Assembly: GCA_903939765.1 (NCBI GenBank)
Contig: CAJAIK010000094.1
Location: forward strand, 84,984 to 148,983
DNA from: an uncultured Chlorobiaceae bacterium
Lineage (GTDB): Bacteria; Bacteroidota; Chlorobiia; Chlorobiales; Chlorobiaceae
Length of the DNA: 64,000 nucleotides
Reading direction: 5' to 3'
The notes below the pieces were generated by a model. That model was not told where the DNA came from, ran no database searches, and saw nothing but the letters and a program-made list of their open reading frames with translations. Made by a program: the position numbers and the translations under genes. Below are positions 21,054 to 32,020 of the stretch, piece after piece; the stretch's first letter is position 1; each line of letters starts with the position of its first letter.

Positions 21054-21212
21054 ATGGGCACGAATAAAGTCAAGGCATATTATGATGAGGCTTATCCACC
21101 GGTACCTTCGAAGGGTACACTGTACTGGCGGAAAAACCTGCTGTGGCAACTCATTCGATTCGTCGTGTTAAATGTTAAAATTATGCGCATTGTTGTTGGT
21201 GGTCACTCCTGA
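21054..21212 (+). CDS. Small ORF (52 aa) immediately downstream of the SQR-family gene
   Basis: Manual translation MGTNKVKAYYDEAYPPVPSKGTLYWRKNLLWQLIRFVVLNVKIMRIVVGGHS; below the ORF-track length cutoff. Confidence 0.55.
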   Translation: MGTNKVKAYYDEAYPPVPSKGTLYWRKNLLWQLIRFVVLNVKIMRIVVGGHS

Positions 21213-21219
21213 TTTTTGT

Positions 21220-21810
21220 TCAGTAGTGAACCGCTATGTAAAAAATGTTTTTTTTGATTTCGCTGATCACAAACTGATAACTTTCCCGCTCTTTCCACCA
21301 GAGCACTCTGTGCCACCATAAAGGGTTTGTCGAAACCAGTATAAATTTTTTGGGAGATCCTGCAAATGCCCGACTCCATGTTTGATGGAGACGGAGCATG
21401 TGTGGGGGATCGCTGACGACAATTGCACTTTTCCATCCATTTCTCTTCATCGTTATTGAAGTGTTTATGGCTTCATCCCAGGTCGTTTTTGATTTGGCGT
21501 CGATAATGATTGCTTTTTTGGGCACACCGAGTGCTCTTATGTGCCGTTCGCGCCAGTTGGGATGCGGAGGCCGGTAAAATCGTTCGTCAATGCCCGTCAG
21601 AACAACGTGAGTGGCATATCCGGCATTGTAGAGTTCAGCTCCTTTGCGTACCCGGAGCCCACTATCCCCTCCCAGCACAACAATTACATCACTTTTTTTT
21701 GGATCGGTGGCATATTGTGAAACAAGTATGCCAAGGCTTAAAAAAAAGAGAGCTGCTGCGACGCTTACCAAAAGAAAAACTATCAAGGTAAGCTTAACAA
21801 AACGTTTCAT
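21220..21810 (-). CDS. YdcF/SanA-like DUF218 protein
   Basis: SDVIVVLGGDSGLRVRKGAELYNAGYATHVVLTG, ATSMKRNGWKSAIVVSDPPHMLR-type pattern; N-terminal TM. Confidence 0.85.
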   Translation of the reverse strand: MKRFVKLTLIVFLLVSVAAALFFLSLGILVSQYATDPKKSDVIVVLGGDSGLRVRKGAELYNAGYATHVVLTGIDERFYRPPHPNWRERHIRALGVPKKAIIIDAKSKTTWDEAINTSITMKRNGWKSAIVVSDPPHMLRLHQTWSRAFAGSPKKFILVSTNPLWWHRVLWWKERESYQFVISEIKKNIFYIAVHY

Positions 21811-22115
21811 AGAGACTATTGGAGGGTTAGTATCCCGTAATGCAACAGGAGTCGAGTGGATAACTCACATCCCGACTGCCTGCATGCAAGATAATAACCA
21901 ATTTTTGGAAGCTTGCTGTTGGTTTGCGGGTAAACAATAATCAGTTATTGTCAATTGAGCAATTTTCAGATGGAAAAAATTAAGCCAACCTCATTGTTAT
22001 TTTTCTTAAATTGTTAAAATAAAATGTATTAGTATGTTTTTTTTGTAAAAAAGCACGTGTTACTGTATAGAAAAGCTATACAGATTCATCTTAGTGCGAT
22101 TAATATGGATTTTCA

Positions 22116-24197
22116 GTGAAAGAGAAGGATTGTGAGAAAGAAAAAGATGCTATTTCCGCAGAAAGAGAGGGGATAGGGAAGCGCGAACGGGCGTTCACTA
22201 AAATCATGATTGAAAGTTTACCCGGTTCGTTCTCTATCAGTGACGCCAATGGACGATTGGTCTGGTGGAACACCTACCATCAAGAGGAACTTGTCGGAAA
22301 AGGTGAGCGTGAGATGTATTCGACCAATGCGCTGGAGGTATTTCATCCTGATGACCGGGCATTTGTGTTGGAGAAGATGTTGAACGTCCTGAACTTCGGC
22401 ATTGAAGAAACCGGTGAAGGGAGAGTTTTGCTTCGGGGCGGACCGAAATTCCAATGGCGAATGATAACAGGCAAGAGGATAATAATTGATGATGAATCGT
22501 TTGTTGTCGCAGTTGGTATTGATATCACCGAACGGAAGCGGTTTGAAGCTATCACAGCGTTTCGCCTGCATCTTCACAATATTATGGATATCTCCTCCCT
22601 GGAGGAGCTGTTGAGAGTCACAATAGATGAGGTGGAACGCCTGACTCAAAGCCCAATTGGTTTTTTCCATCTTGTTGCTGACGATCAGACGGCATTTTCA
22701 ATGCGTGTCTTGTCCACCAGTTCACAAATCCTTGAGGGAGAACAGCACAACACATCTTTGAATGAAAAGGAGATATTGGTTGATGCAATACTACTGAAAG
22801 AGGCGGTTATAGACAATAATTACAAAACACCAACCACTCCTTGTGCCGCAACGGATACTGATTTGACCATCCAGCGAATACTTTTTATTCCCCTGAAAAG
22901 GGGAACGGCCGTTGCTGCGCTCCTTTGCGTTGGAGGCAAGTCTTACGATTATGATGAGGATGACTTGAAAATGGTGGGAGATCTGGCAAATTTTGCCTGG
23001 GATATTGTCTCTTGTAAACGCGCCGAGTTGTCGGAACAAAAGATCCAGAAGTCACTTTTTCAGTCTCAAAAAATGGGACTTGTTGGACAGCTTGCTGGCG
23101 GAATTGCTTACGACGTCAATAACATGTTGGGGGTGATTCTCGGCAATGCAGAAACAGCCATGAATCAACCTGCTATTGAAGAACCGATTCTGGGCAATAT
23201 GAAGGCTATTTATCAGGCTGCTGAGCACTCTGCCGTTCTCTGCAATCACCTCATTGCTTTTTCCCGAAAGCAGTGCGTCATGCCAATTGTTCTCGATCTT
23301 AACGTCATGGTTGAACGGGGGCTTGCCGTCTTGAGGCGCCTGATTGGCGAAAATATTACCCTGGTATGGTTACCAACCACTCGTATTATTCCGATCAAGA
23401 TTGATCCTGCCCAAATTGATCTGATTCTTGGCAACCTTTGTGTTAATTCCCGGGATGCTATACCGGGTATTGGAAAAATTACCATCGAAACCAGCAGAAT
23501 TCATGTTGATAAAGCTGGCTGCGTCGCTGGCCATCCCTGCAATGAGCCTGGCTATTATGTGATTCTTTCCGTGACTGATGATGGATGCGGGATCGAAAAA
23601 ATAAATATGCCCTTCATTTTCCAACCTTTTTTTACCACAAAGGAGAAGAGAACAGGTACCGGTATGGGGCTTGCAACAATCTATGGCATTATCAAGCAGA
23701 ACAGCGCATTCATAGAATGCTCCAGCGAACCGGGCAGGGGAACCACCTTCAGGATGTACTTTCCTCTGCACACCGGGTACGCTGAGACTAATAAGATTGA
23801 CCAGTTGATGCCGTCAATTGGTCACGGTAAAGAGTTGATACTGCTTGTTGATGATGAACCTGATATCTTGAGTATATGCACGCTTATGCTTGAAAACAGA
23901 GGCTATATGATACTCAGTGCTGCAGCACCGAGTATCGCGATCCGGATTGCTGACGAGCACAAGGGCCAGATTCAACTGCTTATAACCGATGTTGTGTTGC
24001 CTGAGATGAACGGTTGTGACCTTTCCAAAAAACTTCAGACAATATCACCAAATCTCAAAACCCTCTTTATGTCCGGTTATACCGCAGACTTTGTAAATAA
24101 TCAAGGGGTGATTGATCTGGACTTGAATTTTATTCAGAAGCCTTTTTCCATCAAAACACTTCTTGGTGCGATCAAAAAAATTCTTGCACATAATTGA
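22116..24197 (+). CDS. Hybrid sensor histidine kinase-like protein (PAS-GAF-HisKA-HATPase-REC) with Tyr at the phospho-acceptor position
   Basis: GTG start; LAGGIAYDVNNMLGVILGN, HATPase GTGMGLATIYGIIKQ, REC ILLVDDEPDILSICTLML...LLITDVVLPEMNG. Confidence 0.88.
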   Translation: MKEKDCEKEKDAISAEREGIGKRERAFTKIMIESLPGSFSISDANGRLVWWNTYHQEELVGKGEREMYSTNALEVFHPDDRAFVLEKMLNVLNFGIEETGEGRVLLRGGPKFQWRMITGKRIIIDDESFVVAVGIDITERKRFEAITAFRLHLHNIMDISSLEELLRVTIDEVERLTQSPIGFFHLVADDQTAFSMRVLSTSSQILEGEQHNTSLNEKEILVDAILLKEAVIDNNYKTPTTPCAATDTDLTIQRILFIPLKRGTAVAALLCVGGKSYDYDEDDLKMVGDLANFAWDIVSCKRAELSEQKIQKSLFQSQKMGLVGQLAGGIAYDVNNMLGVILGNAETAMNQPAIEEPILGNMKAIYQAAEHSAVLCNHLIAFSRKQCVMPIVLDLNVMVERGLAVLRRLIGENITLVWLPTTRIIPIKIDPAQIDLILGNLCVNSRDAIPGIGKITIETSRIHVDKAGCVAGHPCNEPGYYVILSVTDDGCGIEKINMPFIFQPFFTTKEKRTGTGMGLATIYGIIKQNSAFIECSSEPGRGTTFRMYFPLHTGYAETNKIDQLMPSIGHGKELILLVDDEPDILSICTLMLENRGYMILSAAAPSIAIRIADEHKGQIQLLITDVVLPEMNGCDLSKKLQTISPNLKTLFMSGYTADFVNNQGVIDLDLNFIQKPFSIKTLLGAIKKILAHN

Positions 24198-24324
24198 ACT
24201 CCAAGAGCGCTCAACGGATTATTTTTTCATTCGCTGTTGCAGCTTTTAATTATAGCGAGTTTTTCATAAATTGGCAGCGTCAAAAACTTATCGGGGTTTT
24301 GAATAACCTTTTTCAAAAAAATCG

Positions 24325-25368
24325 ATGAAGCCATCGCTTTCTTTGTTTCTGCTTTTTTTATTTTTTCTTGTGGGCTGTTCCGGCCAAAACAGGGAAAAAC
24401 AAGTCAGCACCCCCTCTTCAGAGGGCAAGTCTCAGATTGGTCTGGTCTTTGATGTTGGCGGCAGGGGTGATAAATCATTCAATGATTCAGCCTATAATGG
24501 CCTGGCAATTGCGAAAGCAAAGCACGGTGTCAACTTTATCTTCATAGAACCGCAGGGAGAGGGAGCCGATCGTGAGGCTGCGTTACGCCAGATGGCCGTG
24601 GATCCTGATATAGGACTGATTATTGGTGTTGGTCTGCTTTTCAGTGAGGATATTACGGCCATAGCAAGGGAATTTCCCGATAAAAAATTTGTCTGCATTG
24701 ACTATATTCACCAACCGAAAGTTGTGATACCCGCTAATCTCCAGGGTATTGCTTTTGAAGAGAAAAAAGGCTCTTTTCTGGCAGGAGCCCTTGCGGCGAT
24801 GGTTACCAGAACCAAAACAGTCGGTTTCATCGGAGGTATGGAGTCGAGCGTCATCAAGAAATTTGAGAGTGGCTTTATTGAGGGTGTCCGCTCAATAAAT
24901 CCTGCAGTCAGAGTTATTTCCGGTTATATCGGTATGACCGGAAGCGCTTTTGCTGATCCCGCCAAGGGCAAAGAACTTGCACTTGGTCAATATGGCAGGG
25001 GTGCCGACATTGTGTATCAGGCAGCCGGAGCCAGCGGACTTGGTGTCATCGAAGCCGCGAAGGAAAGTAAGATGCTTGTGATTTGCACTGATCGCGATCA
25101 GGAACCAGAAGCACCGGGATTCGTATTGACAAGTATGACCAAAGCTGTTGACAGGGCTCTGCTGAAAACGGTAGAAACGTTTCTTGACGGCAGTTTCAAG
25201 GGAGGTTGCATCTCGGTATTCGGTCTGGCCGATCGTTATACGGACTACGTTTACAATAAAAAAAATGCATCATTGATTGGCATGAAAAATCATCAACAAC
25301 TGGAGGATATCAGAAAAAAAATAATAACAGGAGAAATTGTTGTCGATGAGACCGCCGTTGTACAATAA
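24325..25368 (+). CDS. BMP/PnrA-like family substrate-binding lipoprotein
   Basis: Lipobox LVGCSGQ; IGLVFDVGGRGDKSFNDSAYNGL; GFVLTSMTKAVDRAL. Confidence 0.9.
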   Translation: MKPSLSLFLLFLFFLVGCSGQNREKQVSTPSSEGKSQIGLVFDVGGRGDKSFNDSAYNGLAIAKAKHGVNFIFIEPQGEGADREAALRQMAVDPDIGLIIGVGLLFSEDITAIAREFPDKKFVCIDYIHQPKVVIPANLQGIAFEEKKGSFLAGALAAMVTRTKTVGFIGGMESSVIKKFESGFIEGVRSINPAVRVISGYIGMTGSAFADPAKGKELALGQYGRGADIVYQAAGASGLGVIEAAKESKMLVICTDRDQEPEAPGFVLTSMTKAVDRALLKTVETFLDGSFKGGCISVFGLADRYTDYVYNKKNASLIGMKNHQQLEDIRKKIITGEIVVDETAVVQ

Positions 25369-25378
25369 TGGTTGCAGG

Positions 25379-25410
25379 AGCCGCCAGTATGAAACCGGCT
25401 GCTTTTTTTT
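25379..25410 (+). terminator. Rho-independent terminator
   Basis: agccg...cggct followed by gctttttttt. Confidence 0.6.
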
Positions 25411-25459
25411 GGTGAGCGGAAAAATAAAGGATTGTTAATTGATTTGAAGTACAATACTG

Positions 25460-26455
25460 GTGAATAAAAAAATCCTTGTAACCGGGGCAACTGGTTTTAT
25501 TGGTTCAAGTTTGGTGAAAAAACTGGCTTTAACCGATGATGAAGTATCAATTCTTGTACGAAAAAATTCGGATTTAACATCACTCACCGATGTTTTGCAC
25601 AAGGTCAAGCTTGTTTATGGCGATATTACTGACCGAGCTTCGCTGGACAGGGCGCTGAAGGGAATTGATTTGGTCTATCACTCAGCAGGTCTTACCTATA
25701 TGGGTGACAAAAAAAATGCGCTGCTCTATAAAATCAATGTTGAAGGTACCCGCAATATTCTGCAGGCTTCGGCCGCTGCCGGTGTTACCAGAGTTGTGCA
25801 TGTCAGTTCCATAACCGCAGTAGGAATTGCCTTCGACAAAAAACCTGTCGATGAATCTGTTATCTGGAATTTCCATCAGATTGATCTTGAGTATGCCAGA
25901 ACAAAACACCTTTCAGAAGTAGAAGTTGCTGAAGCGGTCAAAAAAGGGTTGGACTGTGTTATTGTCAATCCCGCATTTGTGTTTGGTGCAGGAGATATCA
26001 ATTTTAATGCAGGACGGATCATCAAAGATATTTATAACAGAAAGCTTCCATTTTATCCGCTTGGTGGTATCTGTGTGGTCGATGTTGAGATTGTTGCCGA
26101 TACGATTATCACCGCCATGAAAAAAGGAAAGACAGGGGAACGTTACATCCTTGGTGGTGAAAATGTCTCTTACAAGCAGCTTGCTGATACGATATCGAAG
26201 ATTACCGGAGCGCCAAGGGTTCATTTCCCTCTTCCGTTCTGGATGGCCAAAATACTGAAACTGGCGCTTGATCTCTACAAAAACAAGAACCGGATATCCA
26301 AGCTTTTCAATATGTCAATGTTCAGGGTAGCATCCCACTTCCTCTATTTTGATTCAGCCAAGGCTACGCGTGAATTGAATATGCAGTATGAACCCCATGA
26401 ACACAGCATCCGTAACGCTTACGAGTGGTATCGGGATCGCAATATGCTGAATTGA
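25460..26455 (+). CDS. NAD-dependent epimerase/dehydratase (extended SDR)
   Basis: ILVTGATGFIGSSLVKKL, YHSAGL, VHVSSITAVG, YARTKHLSE; GTG start. Confidence 0.9.
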   Translation: MNKKILVTGATGFIGSSLVKKLALTDDEVSILVRKNSDLTSLTDVLHKVKLVYGDITDRASLDRALKGIDLVYHSAGLTYMGDKKNALLYKINVEGTRNILQASAAAGVTRVVHVSSITAVGIAFDKKPVDESVIWNFHQIDLEYARTKHLSEVEVAEAVKKGLDCVIVNPAFVFGAGDINFNAGRIIKDIYNRKLPFYPLGGICVVDVEIVADTIITAMKKGKTGERYILGGENVSYKQLADTISKITGAPRVHFPLPFWMAKILKLALDLYKNKNRISKLFNMSMFRVASHFLYFDSAKATRELNMQYEPHEHSIRNAYEWYRDRNMLN

Positions 26456-26485
26456 TTACCAGGCCGGAGCCGTCAGGGCAACGGT

Positions 26486-27274
26486 TTACGGTTTCCGGCA
26501 AAAAAGCATCATCCTCGGCGAATCATTTTCCATAAAAGGTTCGCCCTGGTAGTTGCCTGCAATATCAGCTACACAAAATCCTGCCTCCTGAAGCATTGAC
26601 AGTATCTCCTCTTTGCCGTAAAGCCTCACCGATTCCGTGAACGTCAGCGCTTCGCCTGCGGGAGGGGTAATGGTAATGTTTTTTGTTATCCTGTCCTCTT
26701 CAAACGCCCGCTCTTCAAGAACGGTAAGGTTGCCTGCGGTTTTCAGGGAGTGAGGTACCAGATTTCGTGCAAGAGGGATTGGATTCAGAAGGTCAAGAAC
26801 GTACCATCCACCCCGTTTAAGCGCACCATAAGCTTTGTTGAGCACCAGATGGTCATCTGCCTTTTCATCAAAGTAGCCGAAACTGGTAAAGAGCTGGACC
26901 ACAAGATCAAAATGAGCGTTGGCCGGAATATGGCGCATGTCGCAACAGGTAAGGGTGAGCTGCAACTGGTTTTTAAGCGCCTCTTTCCGCGCCTCTTCGA
27001 GCAGAAAAGGGGAGAGGTCATTTCCAGTGACCGCGCAGCCGAGACGGGCAAGTTCAAGAGCATGTCGGCCGGCTCCGCACGCTATATCAAGGACTGATAG
27101 TGACGCAGCCTCTTTCTGGTCAAGGCCGGAAAGGTTCAGGATGGTTTGAATGCATCGGGCAGCTTCATCACGGTTGCGGTGGCTGTAAACTTCAAGATAG
27201 AGCGGATGGTTAAACCACTCTTCAAACCAGAGTGACGAAGGGTTCGTTTTCGAACCATCTGGATAATCATCCAT
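26486..27274 (-). CDS. Class I SAM-dependent methyltransferase
   Basis: LSVLDIACGAGRHALELARLGCAVTGNDLSPFLLEEAR. Confidence 0.88.
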   Translation of the reverse strand: MDDYPDGSKTNPSSLWFEEWFNHPLYLEVYSHRNRDEAARCIQTILNLSGLDQKEAASLSVLDIACGAGRHALELARLGCAVTGNDLSPFLLEEARKEALKNQLQLTLTCCDMRHIPANAHFDLVVQLFTSFGYFDEKADDHLVLNKAYGALKRGGWYVLDLLNPIPLARNLVPHSLKTAGNLTVLEERAFEEDRITKNITITPPAGEALTFTESVRLYGKEEILSMLQEAGFCVADIAGNYQGEPFMENDSPRMMLFCRKP

Positions 27275-27354
27275 ACTGAAGAGAGAAAAAAGGTGAAAAA
27301 ACAGGTGAGATTCAGGGCACCCTGCGATGCCCTGACGACGTATCGGGGGTATGC

Positions 27355-27549
27355 TTACTTTGCGTAATCGGTGATTGCCTTTGCAAGAATCACTTGATCA
27401 TTCTCTCCGTTGGGAATACGGACGTTCTTTTCAATGAATTTCCATGCATTGGTTTTTTCTGATTTCACAGAAAAAATAACTTTTGCACACTTGAAATCAC
27501 TGGTACCCGTTTTTTTGCCTTTATCAGCAAACGATTGTTTCTTTGCCAT
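27355..27549 (-). CDS. Small conserved-looking protein of unknown function (64 aa)
   Basis: MAKKQSFADKGKKTGTSDFKCAKVIFSVKSEKTNAWKFIEKNVRIPNGENDQVILAKAITDYAK; coding-like composition, intergenic placement. Confidence 0.65.
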   Translation of the reverse strand: MAKKQSFADKGKKTGTSDFKCAKVIFSVKSEKTNAWKFIEKNVRIPNGENDQVILAKAITDYAK

Positions 27550-27665
27550 GAGTCGTAAAGTAGTTCTTTAGGTTATGAGGCGAATCTGTTTTTTTCTGCC
27601 CAAAAAGAACATGAAGGTAATAAAAATTTTATCGATAATCAAGCACCCTCCACCACGAATTATTG

Positions 27666-28994
27666 TCAAACACCATCCGATTCAAGAAGTTGCCCCTTAT
27701 GGAAAATTCCACGCGATCGTCCTTTCAGTGGTCGATTGAGAAAGGGTGTGTTTGTCGATTTTGACTTTATTGAGTCAGCAGTGAGGCTCCAGAGGGCACA
27801 GGGGTCAATGATGGTGAAATTTGCAGTTTCTCCCGGCGCAAACAGAAGAGGTTTCAGGCGCATTATTGTTCTTGGATTGACCGACAGCAGTTCTATGGCA
27901 CGCGACATGGAGACAACTTTTTTGTCAACAAGTTCTGTGATGGTGAGGGCAAGGGAGGTTTCAAGGCCTGTAATACCGAACGCAACCTGGTCGGAGGGCG
28001 ACTCCTTTTCATGCGAAGCATGGGGCGCATGATCGGTGGCGATGGCATCAATAGTCCCATCGGCAAGGCCCTCAAGCAACGCTTCACGGTTTTCCCTTGA
28101 TGAGAGCGGCGGTTTCATGATATAATTGCCTTTCATTTCGGCATGAAACAGATCTTCATCACAGAGCGTGAAATGGTGTGGTGTTACTTCGCAGGTCACC
28201 TGAAGTCCATCCTGCTTTGCTTTCCGGACAAGATCAAGTGCAGCTTTGGTACTGATATGGGCAACATGGTAGCGCGGCCTTCTGAGCGGGTCATGCAGTT
28301 TGTGCTGTTCGAGATAGCGCATCAAAAGCAGATCGCGGCTAAGGGTGATGGCTTCGGAGACATCGGGAATGCCTTTCAGGCCGAGTTGTGTTGAAAAAAG
28401 CCCCTCATTCATGATTCCCCCCATGGTAAGAGACCGCTCTTCACAGTGTTGAATGATGAGGAGATCAAAGTTTGATGCGTATTCAAAAGCAAGACGCGTG
28501 ATCTGGCTGTTTTGAATGGCGGAACCGTCATCAGAAACAGCCGTCACTCCGTAGGAACGGAACTTTCCGAAGGGAGCAAGATGTTCTCCCTTGCTTGCAA
28601 CGGTCATAGCTCCAATTACTTCAAGATCAATGGGCAGCGCGGTCGCGTGATGGCGGATATAGGCTACGCCGAGCGGACTGTCAATAACAGGCTTTGTGTT
28701 CGGCATGAGGGCGACTCCGGTGAATCCCCCGGCAGCCGCTGCTTTGGAACCGCTTTCCAGAGTCTCCTTGTATTCCTGGCCCGGCTCTCTGAAGTGGCAG
28801 TGCATATCGAAAAGTCCAGGAGCGAGTATCTGCCCCCGAAGATCAAGAACCCGGTCTGCCGATGATGCTGCAAGAGTCTCTTCACCATAAACGACCTCTT
28901 CGATTATTCCCTCATCACTCACTTTTACCGTTCCCGTGATGTCGACATGCTGAAGAGGATTGATGATACGGGCCTGCTGAAAAATAACGCTCAT
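27666..28994 (-). CDS. pyrC: Dihydroorotase
   Basis: GLFDMHCHFREPGQEYKET, ATDHAPH, AHISTKAAL; start likely MSVIFQQARI at 28994, not 29138. Confidence 0.93.
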   Translation of the reverse strand: MSVIFQQARIINPLQHVDITGTVKVSDEGIIEEVVYGEETLAASSADRVLDLRGQILAPGLFDMHCHFREPGQEYKETLESGSKAAAAGGFTGVALMPNTKPVIDSPLGVAYIRHHATALPIDLEVIGAMTVASKGEHLAPFGKFRSYGVTAVSDDGSAIQNSQITRLAFEYASNFDLLIIQHCEERSLTMGGIMNEGLFSTQLGLKGIPDVSEAITLSRDLLLMRYLEQHKLHDPLRRPRYHVAHISTKAALDLVRKAKQDGLQVTCEVTPHHFTLCDEDLFHAEMKGNYIMKPPLSSRENREALLEGLADGTIDAIATDHAPHASHEKESPSDQVAFGITGLETSLALTITELVDKKVVSMSRAIELLSVNPRTIMRLKPLLFAPGETANFTIIDPCALWSLTADSIKSKSTNTPFLNRPLKGRSRGIFHKGQLLESDGV

Positions 28995-29153
28995 GGTTCT
29001 GATACAATTTTGTGTTCCCGTAAAAATAAGTTCACCTACCGCATTATGCGTGAAGATACGACAAATAATGGATAAGCATGACTGGCGGGTTACGCTCTCT
29101 GCATGATGAAAGTGATTCGGCATCCTGATACGGCGCATTGATTAAAAGGGAAA

Positions 29154-29876
29154 ATGCGCTATTTTATTATTTTATACTTGATAATACAGGGGTTGATCTT
29201 TTTATTATTAGTTGGAGCGGGAATCAGGGATAGAGTTGAACGGTTTGGTATGAAGCAGAGGGAAAACGCCATGGAGAGAGAGGCAACTCTTGCTGTTGAA
29301 AAAGCCCGGCTGAGGGCAAAAATGATTGTACTCAGGCGGTCAATCCCGGAAAAATGCCGGACAGAAATGAGTGTGGCTATTGCAGGACATGTCATAACTT
29401 TGGAAAAAGTTGTCCATGCCCGGCACATTCATCTCTACCTCCCGATTCCTGCTTTTGGCGAAGTCTGTACTGCCGCAATTGTTGATCGTCTCACAGCAAT
29501 GAACAAACAGCTTTCCGTCCCTGTTATTCGTAATGGAGAGCTGTTGACGGCTGCTTTCAGGACAGGTGATGTTATCCGCCCCGCAAAATTCGGTCAGCCA
29601 GAGCCCACGGAGCCCTTGATTGTCGATGAGTCGAATCTTGATGTTGTCCTGATTCCTCTCCTCGCTTTTGACGACAGAGGAAATCGTATCGGTTATGGAA
29701 AAGGGTTTTATGACCGTTTTTTGCGACGACTTTCACTGCAGGGGGTCAATCCGTGCCGGGTCGGAATTTCATTCTTTCAGCAGAAGGTTGACGCAGTTCC
29801 TGCAGACTCATGGGATGAACCTCTTGACGGGGTCGTTCATGAAAATGGTGTAATTCGGTTCAACTCTAATATTTGA
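29154..29876 (+). CDS. 5-formyltetrahydrofolate cyclo-ligase family protein
   Basis: [25 protein letters not shown]; start uncertain, hydrophobic N-terminal extension. Confidence 0.85.
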   Translation: MRYFIILYLIIQGLIFLLLVGAGIRDRVERFGMKQRENAMEREATLAVEKARLRAKMIVLRRSIPEKCRTEMSVAIAGHVITLEKVVHARHIHLYLPIPAFGEVCTAAIVDRLTAMNKQLSVPVIRNGELLTAAFRTGDVIRPAKFGQPEPTEPLIVDESNLDVVLIPLLAFDDRGNRIGYGKGFYDRFLRRLSLQGVNPCRVGISFFQQKVDAVPADSWDEPLDGVVHENGVIRFNSNI

Positions 29877-32020
29877 TGCGTTTTATGCAAACAGGGAATG
29901 AAAAAAATGATAACGGGCAACGGCTTCCGGATTTTATACATCCCTCCGTTTATGTCAACAGAGAGTTGAGTTGGATCTATTTTAATCAACGGGTACTTGA
30001 AGAAGCGCTTGACCCTGCTGCACACCCTCTTCTTGAGCGGGTGAAATTTATTTCGATTTTCAGTTCGAACCTTGATGAATATTTTATGATCCGTGTCGCC
30101 GGTATTGAGGATCAGTATGAGGCGGGTATTCAGGAACGAACGATTGATGGCCACACTCCCTTCGAACAGCTCGAAAAGATTCGTATGATGGTTTTGCGGC
30201 AGTTCAGCGAAAGAAACGATTGTTTTTATCACGATCTGGTGCCGGCACTGCAGCGTGAAGGGATAGAATTTTTGCGAGTCTCAGAGCTATCCGTCCTGCA
30301 GCAAAAAGCCCTGAGCCACTATTTTCGAAAGGAGATTTTCCCGGTACTGACCCCGCTGGCGTTTGATACCGGTCATCCTTTTCCCTTTATGTCGAACCTG
30401 TCATTGAACCTTGCCATTGAACTGGAAGACGAGGAAAGCAAGGCCCTGAAGTTTGCCCGCGTTAAGGTACCGGGTATTCTTCCCCGATTTCTGAGGCTTA
30501 ACGATATCAAGGGTTTTCGTGATAACGACGGTATCATTCGGTTAATCTGGATAGAAGATCTCATAGCAAGCAATCTGGCTCACCTCTTTCCGAAAATGAG
30601 GGTCATACAATCGCATCTTTTCAGATTGATTCGTGATGCTGATATCGAAATTGAGGAGGATGAGGCGGGCGATCTGCTTGAAACCATTGAGCAGGGAATC
30701 CGGTCGCGTCGTTATGGAAAAGTTGTTCGACTTGACATTACTCCTGCAATGCCGCTTTCGATCAGAAAACTGCTCATGAATAATCTTGAGGTCACCGAAA
30801 GAAACCTTTATGAAATAGATGGAGTGCTCGGGTTCAGTTGTCTGCTTGATCTTCTGAAGATAGATCGGCCCGATCTGAAAGATGATCCTTTTGTGCCTGC
30901 CAATCCCATCGCAGAGCAGTTTGGCACTGATATTTTCAGTGCAATAAGAGCCAAAGATCAGTTGCTCTACCATCCTTATGACTCGTTTCAGCCTGTGGTC
31001 GATTTTATCAACCAGGCAGCTCTTGATCCTGATGTCCTTTCAATAAAGCAGACATTGTACAGGGTCGGAAGTAATTCGCCGATTGTTCAGGCATTGATGA
31101 AAGCTGCTGAAGAGGGCAAACAGGTTGCCGTGCTTGTTGAGCTCAAGGCAAGATTTGATGAAGAGAATAATATTGTCTGGGCAAGGGCTCTCGAAGATGT
31201 CGGGGCGCATGTAGCCTACGGTTTGCCGGGTCTCAAAACCCACGCGAAGCTTACCTTGATTGTACGACGCGAACAACAGAAACTGAAAAGGTATCTCCAT
31301 CTTGGTACGGGTAATTACAATCTGGTAACAGGACGCATTTATACTGATTACAGCTTATTCACAACAAATGAGCAACTTGCCAACGATGTTGCAGAACTGT
31401 TCAATGCCTTGACAGGATATTCAAAGCATACCGAGTACAGAAAATTGCTCGTTTCACCGATCAATACCAGAAAAAGAATTATTGAGATGATAGAACGGGA
31501 GGTCGAATGGAGCCGGAAGGAGAACAAGGGACGAATAATCATGAAAATGAATGCTCTTGTCGATGCCAAAACCATACAGGCACTTTATCGGGCATCGTGC
31601 GAAGGGGTGAAGATTGACCTTGTCATTCGGGGCATTTGCTGCCTGAAACCAGGTATACCGGGAATCAGTGAAAATATCAGGGTCATCAGTGTTATCGGAC
31701 GTTTTCTTGAACACAGCCGGGCATACTATTTTTATAACGGAGGAAAGGAGCAGTTATATCTTGGAAGCGCAGATATCATGCCGAGAAACCTCGATGATCG
31801 GGTTGAAACCCTTTTTCCTGTGTTCGACAAGGCATTTATTCAGTTGGTCAAATCGGATCTTGAGCTTATCCTGAGTGATAACGTCAAAGCTTGGCAGATG
31901 CATGCCGACGGTATATATTCAAGGGTAAACAATGATGACCCCAAAATAAACACTCAGGCTCTGTTTTTAAATCGGGCCAATCTGAAGAAAACTTCATCTA
32001 AATTTAAAGTCAACGAATAA
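29876..32020 (+). CDS. ppk1: Polyphosphate kinase 1
   Basis: [76 protein letters not shown]. Confidence 0.96.
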   Translation: MRFMQTGNEKNDNGQRLPDFIHPSVYVNRELSWIYFNQRVLEEALDPAAHPLLERVKFISIFSSNLDEYFMIRVAGIEDQYEAGIQERTIDGHTPFEQLEKIRMMVLRQFSERNDCFYHDLVPALQREGIEFLRVSELSVLQQKALSHYFRKEIFPVLTPLAFDTGHPFPFMSNLSLNLAIELEDEESKALKFARVKVPGILPRFLRLNDIKGFRDNDGIIRLIWIEDLIASNLAHLFPKMRVIQSHLFRLIRDADIEIEEDEAGDLLETIEQGIRSRRYGKVVRLDITPAMPLSIRKLLMNNLEVTERNLYEIDGVLGFSCLLDLLKIDRPDLKDDPFVPANPIAEQFGTDIFSAIRAKDQLLYHPYDSFQPVVDFINQAALDPDVLSIKQTLYRVGSNSPIVQALMKAAEEGKQVAVLVELKARFDEENNIVWARALEDVGAHVAYGLPGLKTHAKLTLIVRREQQKLKRYLHLGTGNYNLVTGRIYTDYSLFTTNEQLANDVAELFNALTGYSKHTEYRKLLVSPINTRKRIIEMIEREVEWSRKENKGRIIMKMNALVDAKTIQALYRASCEGVKIDLVIRGICCLKPGIPGISENIRVISVIGRFLEHSRAYYFYNGGKEQLYLGSADIMPRNLDDRVETLFPVFDKAFIQLVKSDLELILSDNVKAWQMHADGIYSRVNNDDPKINTQALFLNRANLKKTSSKFKVNE

